From Petrosia ficiformis (Eukaryota; Porifera; Demospongiae; Haplosclerida; Petrosiidae): a stretch of 64,000 nt of DNA. Position 1 is the first letter of the stretch, and each line of letters opens with the position of its first letter. Positions 1-10,532 of this stretch are shown in pieces. The stretch spans positions 4,535,741 through 4,599,740 of the forward strand of contig OX345645.1 in NCBI GenBank assembly GCA_947044365.1. The letters run 5' to 3'. Both the position numbers and the translations under genes were made by a program. Under the pieces are notes generated by a model. The model was not told the origin of the DNA and searched no databases. It saw only the letters and a list, made by a program, of their open reading frames with translations.

Positions 1-631
1 ACAATTTTGCGCTCAAGAAAACAGTTGGGCTGGACCTTCCGTGGCAGCGCCTACTGTCAATTAATTAGAGAAGAGAACAAGCACAAAAGACTGGAGTGGG
101 CAAGAAAACATGTTGATGACGCAGTAAATGATGAATTTAAAAATGTTATATGGACCGATGAAACTAGTTTACAAGTGGAGAGTCACAGAAGATTTTGTTG
201 CCGCAAAGTAGGACAAAGACCAAAACCAAAACCTCGGTAAGTTTATAATCTTGACATACACATGTAACACCCAAACATTAATTTTTATCTTTTATTAACA
301 GGCCAAAACATCCGTTGAAAGTGCATGTCTGGGGGGGGGGGGGGGAATAAGTTTGCATGGTAGAACATTTGTTGTAATTTTTGAGGGAATGATGAATGCT
401 GTTGGTTACATTAGTGTGCTTGAGAAAGGGTGTCTACCATTTATTGAAAACGTCTTACCAGATCACCGGTTCATGCAGGATAATGATCCAAAACACAAGT
501 CAAGGCTAGCAGTAAACTTCATGGAAACAAATCAAGTGAATTGGTGGAAAACACCTGCCGAGTCACCAGATATAAACCCTATCGAGAATCTCTGGCATGA
601 GATGAAAGAATACATGTACTTATATGTATAA
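1..631 (+). pseudogene. Tc1-like DD34E transposase remnant (5'-truncated, frameshifted)
   Basis: Two conceptual exons encode the catalytic part of a Tc1/mariner-superfamily transposase. Exon 1 (to 236) contains the first catalytic Asp in the motif WTDET. Exon 2 (from 302) reads KHPLKVHVW, then a poly-G run, then SLHGRT, QDNDPKH and SPDINPIENLWHEMK. There are 34 residues between the Asp of QDNDP and the Glu of PIENLW, which is the DD34E spacing of Tc1. A 65-bp intron (237-301, GTAAGT...AACAG) joins the exons in phase. A 15-G run at 331-345 puts VHVW out of frame with SLHGRT, so as written the gene is broken. The N-terminal DNA-binding domain lies left of the window or is lost, and the C-terminus runs into a stop just after the catalytic Glu. 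No intact protein is predicted. Confidence 0.85.
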
Positions 632-1720
632 AACTATATACCATACTTGTTTTGTTTTCTAATATACATGCACATGTAATTAACTATACCTTGTATATAA
701 TTTCTAATTCAGAAATCTTCTTAGGCATTGTAGCCTTTGATTTTATTTCTCTTTTCTTAGCACTACTAACTGTGTAAAATGAAAATTCCAATAATTATAA
801 TATTACATGTACATGTACATGTATACTACACATGTACATGTATATACACATGTATGTACATATACATATATACTATACATGTATACTATATACTCTTCAC
901 TAGTGTATCCTCATGTCACATCAATTCAACGTTGTATTAAATGCACTGACTAGTTTGAGCTTGAGTGATGTAAGTTAATGGAATATGTTCACTTGATTTA
1001 ACAATTGACTTGTTTAATAATAACAACTGAAAAATATAGAATACAATAAATAAGTACAGTAACCTCAGAGCAAGGTAAATTATTAGTCAAGAGTAGTCAT
1101 GACCATGTGGATTACTTGCAGACATTTTGACAAGTCAATATGGTGGACCAATGGCCCAAAGTGGTTCTTATTTGGCATAGCACAGATTTCACTTTTCGCC
1201 AGATGGGCACAGTTAATTATAATTGTATCATCAATAACAGCATTAACTCTTTGTTAATTGCTCACACATTATTGAGCGAATTTGGCCAATGCTTCGAAAT
1301 GTATCAAACACTCTGGTTACTTCTATATCACATAAGTCATAAATGGGTACAGTCCTTCGTTAAGAAAATTTGTTGAGGGGAAGTGATAAATTTTAAAGGA
1401 AAGTATAATGTACAGGATTATTGTACTGTGCTTGTTAGCAAACAATTCCAAGCATGAATGTCAACCCTCCCACCACATTCTCTAAATGCAATCCTGGGTA
1501 CTATGTGGGTATGTTATTGCAACTTGCTTTTAGTTTGGATAAAATTCACAACTTGATGGTCAAATTCACTCAAATATTGTTTTGTCCAGATGTTTCTGCT
1601 GGACGCTTTAGTAAACTATTTCAAGTACTGATATGTGATACAAGTTAATGTATGATAATATTAATGTAAAGTATAAAACTTATTTCTTGATAATAATTTG
1701 TATTGATATATACTATATAC
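632..1720. other. Non-coding, AT-rich, no gene recognised
   Basis: This stretch holds only short ORFs without recognisable motifs. The exception is an ACATGT/TATA simple-repeat patch at about 804-892, made of overlapping ACATGTACATGTAT units. No RNA gene or TIR was identified. Confidence 0.5.
804..892. repeat. ACATGT-type simple repeat
   Basis: Degenerate tandem ACATGTACATGT/TATATAC units occupy this stretch. The sequence is self-complementary low-complexity DNA. TACATGTA words are common elsewhere in the window, so this looks like a genome-wide composition bias rather than a specific element. Confidence 0.6.
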
Positions 1721-1869
1721 CTTTTCAACAAGAAATGGGATAGGTCTGAAACAAAGTTGATAGTTAGTAATAAATAATGTTCCTGTGATTGTATCTGGAA
1801 TATCAACAGGGGTACTGATATCATATAATATCAATTGTGTATTAGGAGCATGACCAACAAGTACTTCAC
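1721..1869 (-). CDS. Isolated internal exon with GRAM/PH-like sequence
   Basis: A 149-bp minus-strand exon is bounded by a good acceptor (TATATTTTCAG) and a donor (AAAAG|GTATAT). It encodes about 49 residues, beginning GEVLVGHAP and containing the motif GTLFITNYQLCF. The G-T/V-L-x-x-T-N-Y/F-x-L-x-F pattern is typical of the PH-GRAM domain of myotubularin-related lipid phosphatases. That assignment rests on this one motif. No phosphatase domain and no neighbouring exon of the same gene was found, so it may be one exon of a larger gene with long introns or an orphan fragment. Confidence 0.45.
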
Positions 1870-2224
1870 CTGAAAATATAAACATATCATATAACTAGAC
1901 AATTGAAAATTATAAGTAATGGAAGTTATGAAGACACTAAGTGTGGGTGTTGTATCTAGTTACTGTACTTACAAATACTAGACTTGTTGCAACTAATGAA
2001 GCATGATTTTGGCATCTATGGCTTTCTAAGGGGGCATCTCCAAACTGAAGCTTATACGCTTAATGTCACAGTGACGTTACTGCAAGACCCCCCCAGCCCC
2101 CTCCTCTTAACATCATTAATGAATACTTCAGTGTATCATACTAACTTGTGCTTCCTTCCTTTTAAATGTTTAGCGTCATGCGCACACACACCCCCCACCT
2201 CTTTTATATGACTCTACATAGCTA
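1870..2224. other. Intergenic, no gene recognised
   Basis: The sequence is AT-rich with C-rich runs near 2087-2105 and 2190-2200. No coding, RNA or TIR signal was recognised. Confidence 0.4.
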
Positions 2225-2930
2225 ACATACTATTAACTTTATTACAGGAAGATTACCGTCTAGCTATTTTGCGTAAAGTGAGAAGAAGGGTGTGGCTCGT
2301 CAAAACAGAGGAACTTTTTAGCTGACCGCTTGGAAGGTTGGTATGTTACTATAATACTTACTTCTGCTGCTTACATAACTATAATTTATGTTAGTGCTTA
2401 ACTGATTGTATTACAGGAAGTGCACAATATACAAACTGCATATTTTTTGCAAAGAGAAAGGGCGAGTCCAAGTCCGTACGAACAGAAAAGAAGGGCGTGG
2501 CTCGTAATAGCAGGAAGAACTGTGTTTGGAAGGAAACTGATTTGGTATGTTATAGTAAATATAACATAGGTATCTTATATGAGTACATCTAAATTTATTA
2601 CAGAAAATACATGAACAAATATTATTTCTAAAGAAAAGGGAGTGTCCCAACAACGGAAAAGAAGGGTGTGGCTCGTGAAAACAAGAAGCTATACACCGCT
2701 TGGAAGAAAACTGATTTGGTATGTTACTATATACGGACTAGTGCTACTTAAACAAATATATTGTTATTACATAGTTAAAGTTATATCAATAATATTAAAC
2801 GAACTACACAATAATTTTTGAAGTAAAAATAAAGGGCGTGTCCCACTCTTCTCACAAAACGGTGAGGAAGGGCGTGGCTCGTCCAAGAGTATTTGTAAGA
2901 AACTTATTTGGTATGTTACTTGTACATTCC
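2225..2930 (+). repeat. Four degenerate exon-like tandem repeats
   Basis: Four related blocks each resemble an exon: an upstream TTACAG-like acceptor, a purine-rich body with the core GAAGGGYGTGGCTCGT (at about 2286, 2492, 2662 and 2865), and in the last three a downstream ATTTG|GTATGTTA donor-like end. Spacing is about 170-205 bp. Translations of individual blocks give basic peptides such as KRRVWLVKT. The frame is not maintained between blocks and the first block contains a stop, so coding is uncertain. They could be a decayed repeated-exon array or a tandem non-coding repeat. No family was recognised. Confidence 0.5.
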
Positions 2931-3358
2931 TAGATAGTTTATTCTATGTCAGAGGAAGTGCAGAGCCTATGGTCTTGCTGGCCAGCCTGTATTTGGGGGG
3001 CCAGTGAGACTACACCAGCTATTCATTGGGAGTTTTTCAATGTAACTATTGCTACTGCAAATAGAAACAATCGCTTCTATAAATAAAAACCTCATCGAAC
3101 CCTAACAATGATAAACCCTAGAATAATTTTACACAATCCAGATGACATAATCCCACTGTCAGTTACAACCAGAAACACCTTATTCATTGCACTCTCAGTT
3201 TTAGTCTTTTAGGCCAGCCCTAGTCTCAAGTTACCAGACCCATCCTAAAAGGGAAGGGTCTAGGGACAAGCCTATATACGCTTCATTGATCATATTCATA
3301 TTCATGAAGTTAAATAATTATATTCATGAAGTAAATAAACATTTCATACTTTACATGT

Positions 3359-3536
3359 ATGGCTCTGGAGAGTGTAATAGCATTTGCTATAAGAAAAGCT
3401 GGTGTCACTGCATTGAAAGAAAAACAAAGAGATTGCATTTTCAGATTTGTTGAAGGTAACGACATTTTCACGTCTTTACCCACGGGATATGGGAACTACC
3501 TGATTTATGGTCTTCTGTCAGATCTGTTTCTACCTG
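3359..3536 (+). pseudogene. RecQ-like DNA helicase, N-terminal fragment
   Basis: The ORF starts at an ATG and reads through LKEKQRDCIFRFVEGND into FTSLPTGYGNYLIYGLL. This matches the Q-motif region and helicase motif I of RecQ-type superfamily 2 helicases. The motif I consensus is LPTGxGKS, and here the essential Lys is replaced (GYGNY). Homology stops after about 58 residues, where the sequence becomes antisense to the neighbouring ORF. It is a dead fragment lying inside the TIR element. Confidence 0.7.
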
Positions 3537-3544
3537 TTGGTTCA

Positions 3545-3837
3545 CCAAAGGCAGCTACACTCTGCAATTTCTTCACTAAATACTTTCCCTTTGCGTTGAT
3601 CTCCTGAATAAACTCGAAATACTTATCAGTTGCATTCTTACACTTGTGGGCATAGCCAAGTCTCTCTACCAAAACTCCTTCTCTCCACAATAGTTCTTGA
3701 TAAGGAAACAATTCCAACCCTTCTCTAGTTGCTTCTGCACTGTCTCTGTACAATTTCAATCTTTTTGCCTTCGCAGTACCTTTACTAACATCACACTTAC
3801 AGAGAGCACAGCAATCCGCCATTAGCCACTTTGACAT
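3545..3837 (-). CDS. Cys-rich N-terminal protein fragment in TIR element
   Basis: This minus-strand ORF most plausibly starts at the Met at 3837 (MSKWLMADCC). An upstream in-frame extension reaches 3963 through the TIR. It encodes a short C-x2-C-x-C cluster (CCALCKC), a basic segment and a predicted helical region. Its 3' end runs antisense into the helicase fragment, so only an N-terminal piece is left. Function is unknown; a zinc-binding role is only a guess from the cysteines. Confidence 0.4.
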
Positions 3838-3976
3838 GATGAAGGGAGGAGACTCAACGTAGCTGTTAAGGAGTTTTACACTCAACATCCAGTAGTACTT
3901 GAATGAAGTGCATATAGGCTTGTCCCCAGAACCCTTTTTTTTAGGATGGGGCTTGCTACACAAACTAGGCCAGCCT

Positions 3977-4175
3977 CTTCACATGAGAGGAAAGATCTGG
4001 TGTGGTACAGATTTATGAGATGTGCAGTTCCTCAGAATTCCTTGAGTGTATAAACAGTTTACATACCTAGTATTAACACACTCAATGAATTTTATTCTAA
4101 AAGTCCATAATTAAATTCATGTTGCATAACTGGTATATGTGTACAATCGCCAGACCCTACTGTCTCTATGGCCAT
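3977..4175. mobile_element. Short copy of a CTTCACAT-ended MITE
   Basis: This stretch resembles the element at 5,108-5,503. It starts CTTCACATGAGAGG, shares an internal segment (CAGTTTACATACCTAGTATTAACACACTCAAT), and ends CCAGACCCTACTGTCTCTATG, the degenerate inverted counterpart of its start. It directly abuts the right TIR of the neighbouring element. It is diverged and internally shortened. Confidence 0.5.
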
Positions 4176-4493
4176 CTTGTAGTTGATAGGGCCCAAAATA
4201 TGACTCGTTGACTTTCTGTATATACCACTCTGATTGTAGTTGTCACATGAAGCCTAACGAATGTTAATTACGAATCATCTCATTATTCATCAAGCAATGA
4301 GACTAACCACACCCTTCCGACAGATTTATTGTGTGTAATTATGTTTGTTCATAAACCAAAAAGGCTATGTTAATTATAAATGCGAAAGTGCTATGCAAAG
4401 CGGCTGATCCGTCATCTGTGTCAATTTATGTTTGATACCTACTATTATACGACTGATAGGTTATAGTCAGTCTCACGCCACCAGTGTCCTACA

Positions 4494-4727
4494 TTACAGG
4501 ACGGGACCATCTGGATACTGTAATCACAAAACCGTGCCTTCTACATGAATATGTTCAGGGCTAATCAAAACATGGCAGACATCACAAGGGATAATACAGT
4601 GCTCTGCTCTATCCATCACTATTTGTAAATTAATTTATTAATTTTGGTTAATTATCCGCTGATTATGTCATGTGAGAGTTTGCCAAGGTTTTGTGATGCG
4701 AGTTTCCGGATGGTCCCATCCTGTAAC
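4494..4727. mobile_element. MITE with inverted repeats of about 44 bp
   Basis: The left end (TTACAGGACGGGACCATC...TCACAAAACC, 4494-4537) is closely matched in reverse complement by the right end (GGTTTTGTGATG...GGTCCCATCCTGTAA, 4684-4727). The element is about 234 bp, has no coding capacity and an AT-rich core. The superfamily was not determined. Confidence 0.7.
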
Positions 4728-5107
4728 CTGGTACTTTGGCTACTCAAGACTAATTATATTATGCCCTATCGATTTTTAACTTGTAATTTTTAATAAAATT
4801 AATAATAATATTAATATTGCCAGTCATCATTCAGTAACATACAGTTTTATGGATTTATCTATCCCTTAGTGTGTCTAATTCTTATTACTGGTATTGTTAA
4901 TGTGTGTTGCCATTGCTAATAATGAAATATCGGAGACTAGTTGATTTCCCATACTTGCTGCCAGTCACCAGGTATCAAATAGCAATGGTTGAGTCACTGG
5001 TATATCATAGACTCTTTTCTTAGTTGGTAAACTAACCAACACATTTTACCCACACATAAAGCCCATGAGACCATGCAACCTACTGGCAAGTCTGGGTGGC
5101 CAACCCC

Positions 5108-5503
5108 TTCACATAGAGGTGAAGGGTCTGGTGTGACATGCATATACAAGTTGTGCAATTCCCAAGCATTACAGTTTACATATCTAATATTAACACACTC
5201 AATAAATGTCATAAAAGCCCATACCTCAAGTTTACTTTTAATTTTGTATACTGATTGTAGCGACTATGATATAATTATCGCTAAAATTGGTTCATGCTAA
5301 AAAAGATATTTAGTGATCATTTTATTAGGCTCAAAAACTCGCTAAAATTAATGCATGCTAAATCCAACTGTTTTAAAATCACTAAAATTAATATAGAGGA
5401 CACAATTAATAGTAGGCTGAAGATAATTAAATTTGTGTTACACAACTGGTATATGACATATGTGTACCATACCTGACCCTACCTCTCTATGTGAAGGGCC
5501 TAA
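5108..5503. mobile_element. MITE with CTTCACATAGAG termini
   Basis: The left end CTTCACATAGAGGTGAAGGGTC and the right end GACCCTACCTCTCTATGTGAAG are near-perfect inverted repeats of about 22 bp. The roughly 396-bp element is AT-rich and has no transposase. A related, shorter copy lies at 3,977-4,175. Confidence 0.65.
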
Positions 5504-6245
5504 CCCACCAGATTATATCAATTAATGTTTAAGTAGCTACTATTGTATAACTGATAGATGTACTGTCAATTTATTACTAATATTTCGCCTTCCATACTGC
5601 CTCAGATTCACTCTTTTGATCCTGTAACACAAGTTCTTTCTATATAGTCAGTTGTACTTTGTTATCCCACCTATTAAACAACAAACATTTCTTGATGTGA
5701 GTGAATCAAAATTAGTGATGTACCTATAATCGGGTTGTAATTCCATCTCCATCATGAGAAAGTCAGCCATCATTATTAATCTTGGACACAACAAATCAAT
5801 CATAGGGATAAATTTCCACATGTAGCTAGTTACATATGTCTATGTTTGTTTTTTTATCAAGAAAGAAGATATTTTGTACTACCAATATCCTTTAGTATGT
5901 CTATCATAATAGATATCTTTTATGTTTACCTGTTATAGCTGGACAATAATATATTCAAAAAATTCATCATGATGTTTGTTAATTGTTATAATTATAAATA
6001 TTACAATGATAGTAAAACCTTTGGTCTGTAGCTTCTTTTATCAATATAATAATGATTGCATTGTAAAATATATACATGTACCAATGAATTAACCACATGT
6101 ATCACTATATTTATTTGTTTAGTATTGATATAATTACACTGATCTAATACCTGTAAGCTTGTTGTAATGATTTTGGCTTTGACATGATCTTAGTCTGTAC
6201 TATCATCCATGAATCCTGGATATAATTTCCATACAGATATTCATA
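5504..6245. other. Intergenic upstream of the NLR locus
   Basis: AT-rich sequence with no recognised gene, RNA or element. Any promoter of the NLR locus would lie here or further upstream, but no convincing TATA or initiator could be assigned. Confidence 0.4.
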
Positions 6246-6504
6246 ATGATTGATCTCATACAATGGAGAGTTTCTATTGGAATGTGGGGTGGTCATATGA
6301 AGTCTGTGAAGAGGAAAAGCAGACTTGTTAACAACATGCAAAGTCATCCAGGAGTGAAAGATTATCACTGGGAGAGTGAAAATGTTGGAGTATGTATTAG
6401 AACATTACTCAGTCATACTAGTGTGTGTTTGTATATACTAACTGTGTGTATATTTCTACTACTGATACTCTCTGGTGATGTGGAATCAAATCCTGGACCT
6501 GTGG
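6246..6504 (+). CDS. 2A-bearing first exon, probably of the NLR gene
   Basis: The exon runs from an ATG to a donor (GTGG|GTTAGT at 6505). It encodes about 86 residues ending in a hydrophobic stretch (residues about 60-75, CLYILTVCIFLLLIL) followed directly by SGDVESNPGP (G77-P85; codons 6474-6500). D-V/I-E-x-N-P-G-P is the invariant core of 2A ribosome-skipping sequences, in which no peptide bond forms between the last Gly and Pro. 2A motifs with a preceding hydrophobic, signal-like segment are known at the N-terminus of NLR proteins in sea urchin. Here the exon lies just upstream of Death-domain exons in the same direction. The phase to the next recognised exon does not fit directly, so an intermediate exon or a lesion is likely. 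Confidence 0.7.
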
Positions 6505-6639
6505 GTTAGTTATTACTATGATAGTACACATGTATATAACCTACTATGTATGATCTATATTTCTTGCAGTATGATCATTTACTATATTTCTATACTCACT
6601 AATAGAGATTACTCCTCCCAAAGCAGTTTCACTATTGTA

Positions 6640-6890
6640 GGAATGTGGATTTAATTTTAAGAGCAAGTGGAGTTTGTTAACGAGTTTACTGAGTGTTCCA
6701 GTAGAGCTAAAGGGAAAGATGAGTGCTATTATAAAGGAAGATGAAACATATGATTATGCAATAGAAATAGCATTGGATTGGTGGATTAAGAACACATCAG
6801 AAGCATCTTGGAAAGAGTTAATATCATCAGTAGACAGGTGCTGAGAGAAAGATACTGCAGATGAAATGAGAAAAAGGCTAAGTGAAAAAG
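6640..6890 (+). pseudogene. NLR Death-like domain exon 1 (in-frame TGA)
   Basis: Reading from ECGFNFKSKWSLL through SVPVELKGKMSAII, then DYAIEIALDWWIKNTS and ASWKELISSV, gives the spaced hydrophobic and Trp pattern of a Death-fold domain, with W-I followed by SWKEL. A TGA at 6842-6844 interrupts the frame after SSVDRC. The sequence resumes as EKDTADEMRKRLSEK and reaches a donor (AAAAAG|GTAATT). The frame upstream of the exon is closed by a TAG at the acceptor, supporting an exon start at 6640. Function in an intact homologue would be homotypic signalling. This copy is interrupted. Confidence 0.6.
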
Positions 6891-7205
6891 GTAATTATAG
6901 TTAAGCTCTTGAGCTTAAATGTTGCTTTTATTTTTTATTTTACCATCAGGTACGGGAAGCTTCCCACAAACTCTCCAGCTCCCAAACCACACACCAACCT
7001 CCAAAATAAATTTCCCATTTGCATGAAGATGTATTCCAACTTTTGACTTCTAAAAATGAATCTTTCAATTCAAACCTTTCATGGTGCCCTAAAAGTAATA
7101 GTCTTTGTTCATACATGTACTTTCCCTTAAAATAAAAACATTTCAAATCTTAACAACTGTATTGTATACATGTTTGCATATCATACACTCTTGTTACTTT
7201 TTTAG

Positions 7206-7547
7206 ATACATTAGTGGAAGAATGTGAAGAGAATGATAGTGTAACAGAAGCAAAGAAAATATTAAGTACTGAAGATCGAGAGAGATTAAGAAGACGTGTA
7301 GTTCAGATTACTACACTGGGTGATTAGAAACATGTTGGAATGTTACTAGGATTATCAGATTCTGATACTAAAGAAATAGAACATGATAATCATTTTATAA
7401 TGAGGAACTGTATGCTAGCAATGTTTAATAAATGGTTGAAGATGGATACAAGTTTCTCTACATATGAAGAAGGGCTACTGAAATTATCCAGTAAACTTGA
7501 TAGCATAGGAGAGAAAGGTTTTAGAAATCAACTGAAACAAGAATGTG
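7206..7547 (+). pseudogene. NLR Death-like domain exon 2 (in-frame TAG)
   Basis: An acceptor (TTTTTTAG) precedes an exon that continues the previous one in phase (AAAG|AT). It encodes a second Death-like domain: TTLGD, stop, KHVGMLLGLSDSDTKEIE, MLAMFNKWLKMDTSFSTYEEGLLKLSSKL. The TAG at 7325-7327 stands where Death domains usually carry Trp (GDW), so a single TGG-to-TAG change is the likely lesion. The exon ends at GAATGTG|GTAAGT. Confidence 0.65.
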
Positions 7548-8647
7548 GTAAGTGGTACATTTTACATCATATGTGTGATTACATATTATACAATGGTCAT
7601 TGACAATACTTGATGATAATGGAGTTTAGTAATGAATAAATACAACATTTAGTTCAGCAGTGCTATATATACATACTAAACAGATCTTTAGTATTATCCA
7701 TATAAATTAGACACTGTTATATAATTATAATATGTGTGACTTGTGCATGCGCAAATGAGTCTTACCTGATTTGCAAATTTTTTCCATAATGGTTTGAGCA
7801 ATTCTTATTTAAATCTTGAAGACAAGTTGTTGCACCACCCAGATACCAATTTTGTTAGTGTCTTGCTGATAAACAACCAATTGATCTTAAGCATTTGGTA
7901 AAACTTGAAATTGATTTTATCAAACAGTCACATGAATATTATATTTGATACTTCAATATCCTCATAACCTGAATGATGCTTCAAACTGTTCATGACTCAT
8001 TCATTTCTGGTAATATCACTCCTCTGTGATTAATTAAACTCCTCTAGAAGTTAATACAGGTTTTCTGTGTAACGACTGTTAATTTCATATGTTCAATTTC
8101 CGTGCCTCTACTGAAAATTCATATAAAATTGTACATCCAGATTTTTGTGAGAAGACTTTTTGCAACTGCGTGTCAATCTAACTGCCATATTTTGTGTTGT
8201 GTGAAATTGTTATGGTTGTATTCTAAACTGAATCTATAATTCGTGGCTGTCACATATATCAACATAATTATGTGGAGTAGCCACAAATTCCAAGACCTCA
8301 ACAATCTGTTGACTGCAACTTCATTTGAAAGATACTGTTTAAGGTCTGGTAATCCTCCTGTTCTGTTCAAGTACGATAAAATAGACATCTCTCACATCCA
8401 CTGCCCATTGTATCACATTGTCTTAGAAAAACATTTCACTTGATTGGCAAATTTTGCAAACGATTGACGAATTGTAAAATTAGGAAAAATATTTACCTTG
8501 CAAAAATTACCTGGTTTACGGTATGCATTATCTAAAGCACTATGACTTCACTAATTTCTAGAGAAATGATTGGTCATGTATATATGTCATATGATAAGCT
8601 AATTACCGGTACATGTATAAATAATTATATATAATATATATATATAT
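7548..8647. other. Putative intron/intergenic stretch within the NLR locus
   Basis: No coding or RNA signal was recognised between the second Death-like exon and the NACHT exon. It ends in an AT-rich (TATA)n patch (about 8,625-8,660). At about 1.1 kb it is much longer than the other introns here, which suggests inserted repeat DNA. Confidence 0.4.
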
Positions 8648-10129
8648 ATGTGTGTATATAAATTATACAACTGCATTATTATTAATTATTTAATTCATTG
8701 TTGCAATTTTCTATTGATGAACAATTGCTCATCTGCTGTGGAAGTGGCTAGTATAGTCACCAGCCACATTCTCACTTTGCAAGTGGATGAGCATTGTTCA
8801 TTAATAGAAGATTGCAGCAATGAATTCATGTTTATCACAAGGGAGGGAGGCCCCATTCTAGAAAGCTATAATCACGGTTCAAATGAGAGGTCTCATAATA
8901 TATACAAAAAACTTCACACAGGTGTGTCACTAGATGACTTATCTTCTCAAGTCACCACTGAAGCTGAGAGATATGTTCAAGGATTGCGTGATCGGTATCT
9001 TCAAAATCCTGTAGTGTATAATGACTTGTTAGATCGACGTGTTGGTGGAGACAAGTTTGGACAATTAGGACTCATTAAGGGACATGGAGGATGCCTTTCT
9101 GAACCAGAAGGGATGAAGAGATCATGGGATATGTTACGAGGGAAATTAGATAACATTATGAATGTATCAGAGAAAATAGACATACAAGATGTACTGAAAC
9201 ATAATGATGATAATAGTCCAATCAAAGTAGTAGTTGATGGACCTCCAGGTGTAGGAAAAACTACACTTTGTCATAAACTGTGTAACATGTGGGCTAAGAA
9301 TGAACTGGAAAAATGTTCTTTTGATCATGTTTTTCTTATTTCTCTCAGAGATGAGGAAGCATCATCAGCTAAAAACATATCTGATCTTGTTTCTTTATTT
9401 CATAGCGATGAAGAGATTTGTGATAACATGTGTAAAATAATCAAACAGACAAATGGTAAAGATATGTTACTAATATTTGATGGATGGGATGAGTTTAAGG
9501 GAAGAGACCAAAACAGATCATTCATACTGGATATTATTCAAGGAAGACAACTACACAAATGTAATGTACTAGTTACTTCACGTACATATGCTTCAGCAAA
9601 ACTTCTTCAACTACACAGTGTTAATCGTCATGTTGAAGTATTAGGTTTTGAGAAAGAAGAGATTTTTTCATACATTAAGAATGAGCTGACTAAAGAGAAT
9701 GCTGAACAATTAATAAAGGAATTAAAGATTAGGGAAGATGTCTTGTCATTATGTTATATACCTTTTGTATGTTCCATATTAGTGAAAGTTTATCAGCTGA
9801 GTGGCTTTACTCTTCCTAACACTTTGACTAAGTTTTACAAGAAATATGTTCTTTATGCTGTAAAGAGATCAATGAAAAAACAAGAACTTGATCCAGACAC
9901 AGTTGAATCACTTGAGGAAGTACAAGAAGATCAAAAGAGAGCATTTGATGAACTTTGTTATTGTGCTTATGAGAAGCTGAAGACACAAAATACCACTTTC
10001 AATAGAAATGAAATACTAAAGTTATCACATTCATTGAAGTGTGAACATTTTGGATTAATGAACTGTTACAAGATAGCAGACACCACTAAATATCAGTTTC
10101 TTCATTTAACCATTCATAACTCACCATGA
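8648..10129 (+). pseudogene. NLR NACHT-domain exon, 3'-frameshifted
   Basis: A 493-codon open frame encodes a linker (residues about 1-190) and a NACHT NTPase domain. The Walker A motif is GPPGVGKTT (198-206). Walker B is DMLLIFDGWDEF (272-283), with the extended acidic pattern of NACHT proteins. Sensor 1 is VTSRT (309-313). Winged-helix-like sequence follows, to FLHLTI. NLR proteins normally continue from FLHLTI into a QEFLAA-type segment. Here the frame stops at 10127-10129 and homologous sequence (HDDQKMLFREHFHD) resumes in another frame, so a short deletion and frameshift is inferred. The first codons are probably intronic, since no clear acceptor was found. An intact homologue would be a cytosolic pattern-recognition ATPase. 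Confidence 0.8.
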
Positions 10130-10139
10130 TGACCAAAAA

Positions 10140-10532
10140 ATGCTGTTTAGAGAACATTTCCATGATACTCACTTTCGCATGACACTACGATTTGTGGCAG
10201 GTCTGACTGAACTTAAAGATGACAGCTATCAAGAGTATTTCAGTAAAGAGGTAGACTTACAGTGTATAAGGAAACCATTGTTTGGTTTTGAATCTCATCA
10301 GTACTCTATGTTTCATCAGAATCCACAATTGTTTAGTGAAGACATTTGTAATTCAGTCTATAGTAAATATCCTCTTCATGAACCCTATTATGATACAGAT
10401 ACTATACAATTACTTCATCTTATTAACGAGTCTGAAAACAAAGTATTGTGTCAAAGATTTGTTTCATCCATTAAAAACTCCTCTCTCTGTGTAGATAGAG
10501 TGTATTCATCAAAATTTGATTTATTGTGTTTG
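10140..10532 (+). pseudogene. NLR post-NACHT helical region (frame 2)
   Basis: The continuation of the NACHT protein in a shifted frame begins LFREHFHDTHFRMTLRFV and AGLTELKDDSYQEYF, typical of the NACHT-associated region, and runs to KFDLLCLS. Beyond about 10,532 the homologous sequence moves to a third frame (FVKNSKITGNCFHHK), a second frameshift. The ATG at 10140 is an artefact of the first frameshift rather than a real start. Confidence 0.65.

Larger units (their letters stand above)
3212..3976. mobile_element. Small TIR DNA transposon, internally deleted
   Basis: Imperfect inverted repeats of about 70 bp bound this 765-bp segment. The left arm (3212-3283) runs from GGCCAGCCCTAGT to GGGACAAGCCTATAT. 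The right arm (3905-3976) is its reverse complement with small indels and shares CCATCCTAAAA and GGGGACAAGCCTATAT. Inside are a plus-strand RecQ-like helicase start and a convergent minus-strand ORF, both cut short where they meet. That suggests a non-autonomous derivative of a larger element carrying both genes. The target-site duplication was not resolved, because the right end abuts another repeat. Confidence 0.7.

Noticed and set aside
3359..3607. Working RecQ helicase gene
   Set aside because: Only motif I and its surroundings are present, the Walker Lys is missing, and the 3' part is antisense to another ORF.
7730..8530. Possible TIR element between the Death-like and NACHT exons
   Set aside because: A transposon-end-like sequence near 8,500 has no convincing inverted partner to the left.
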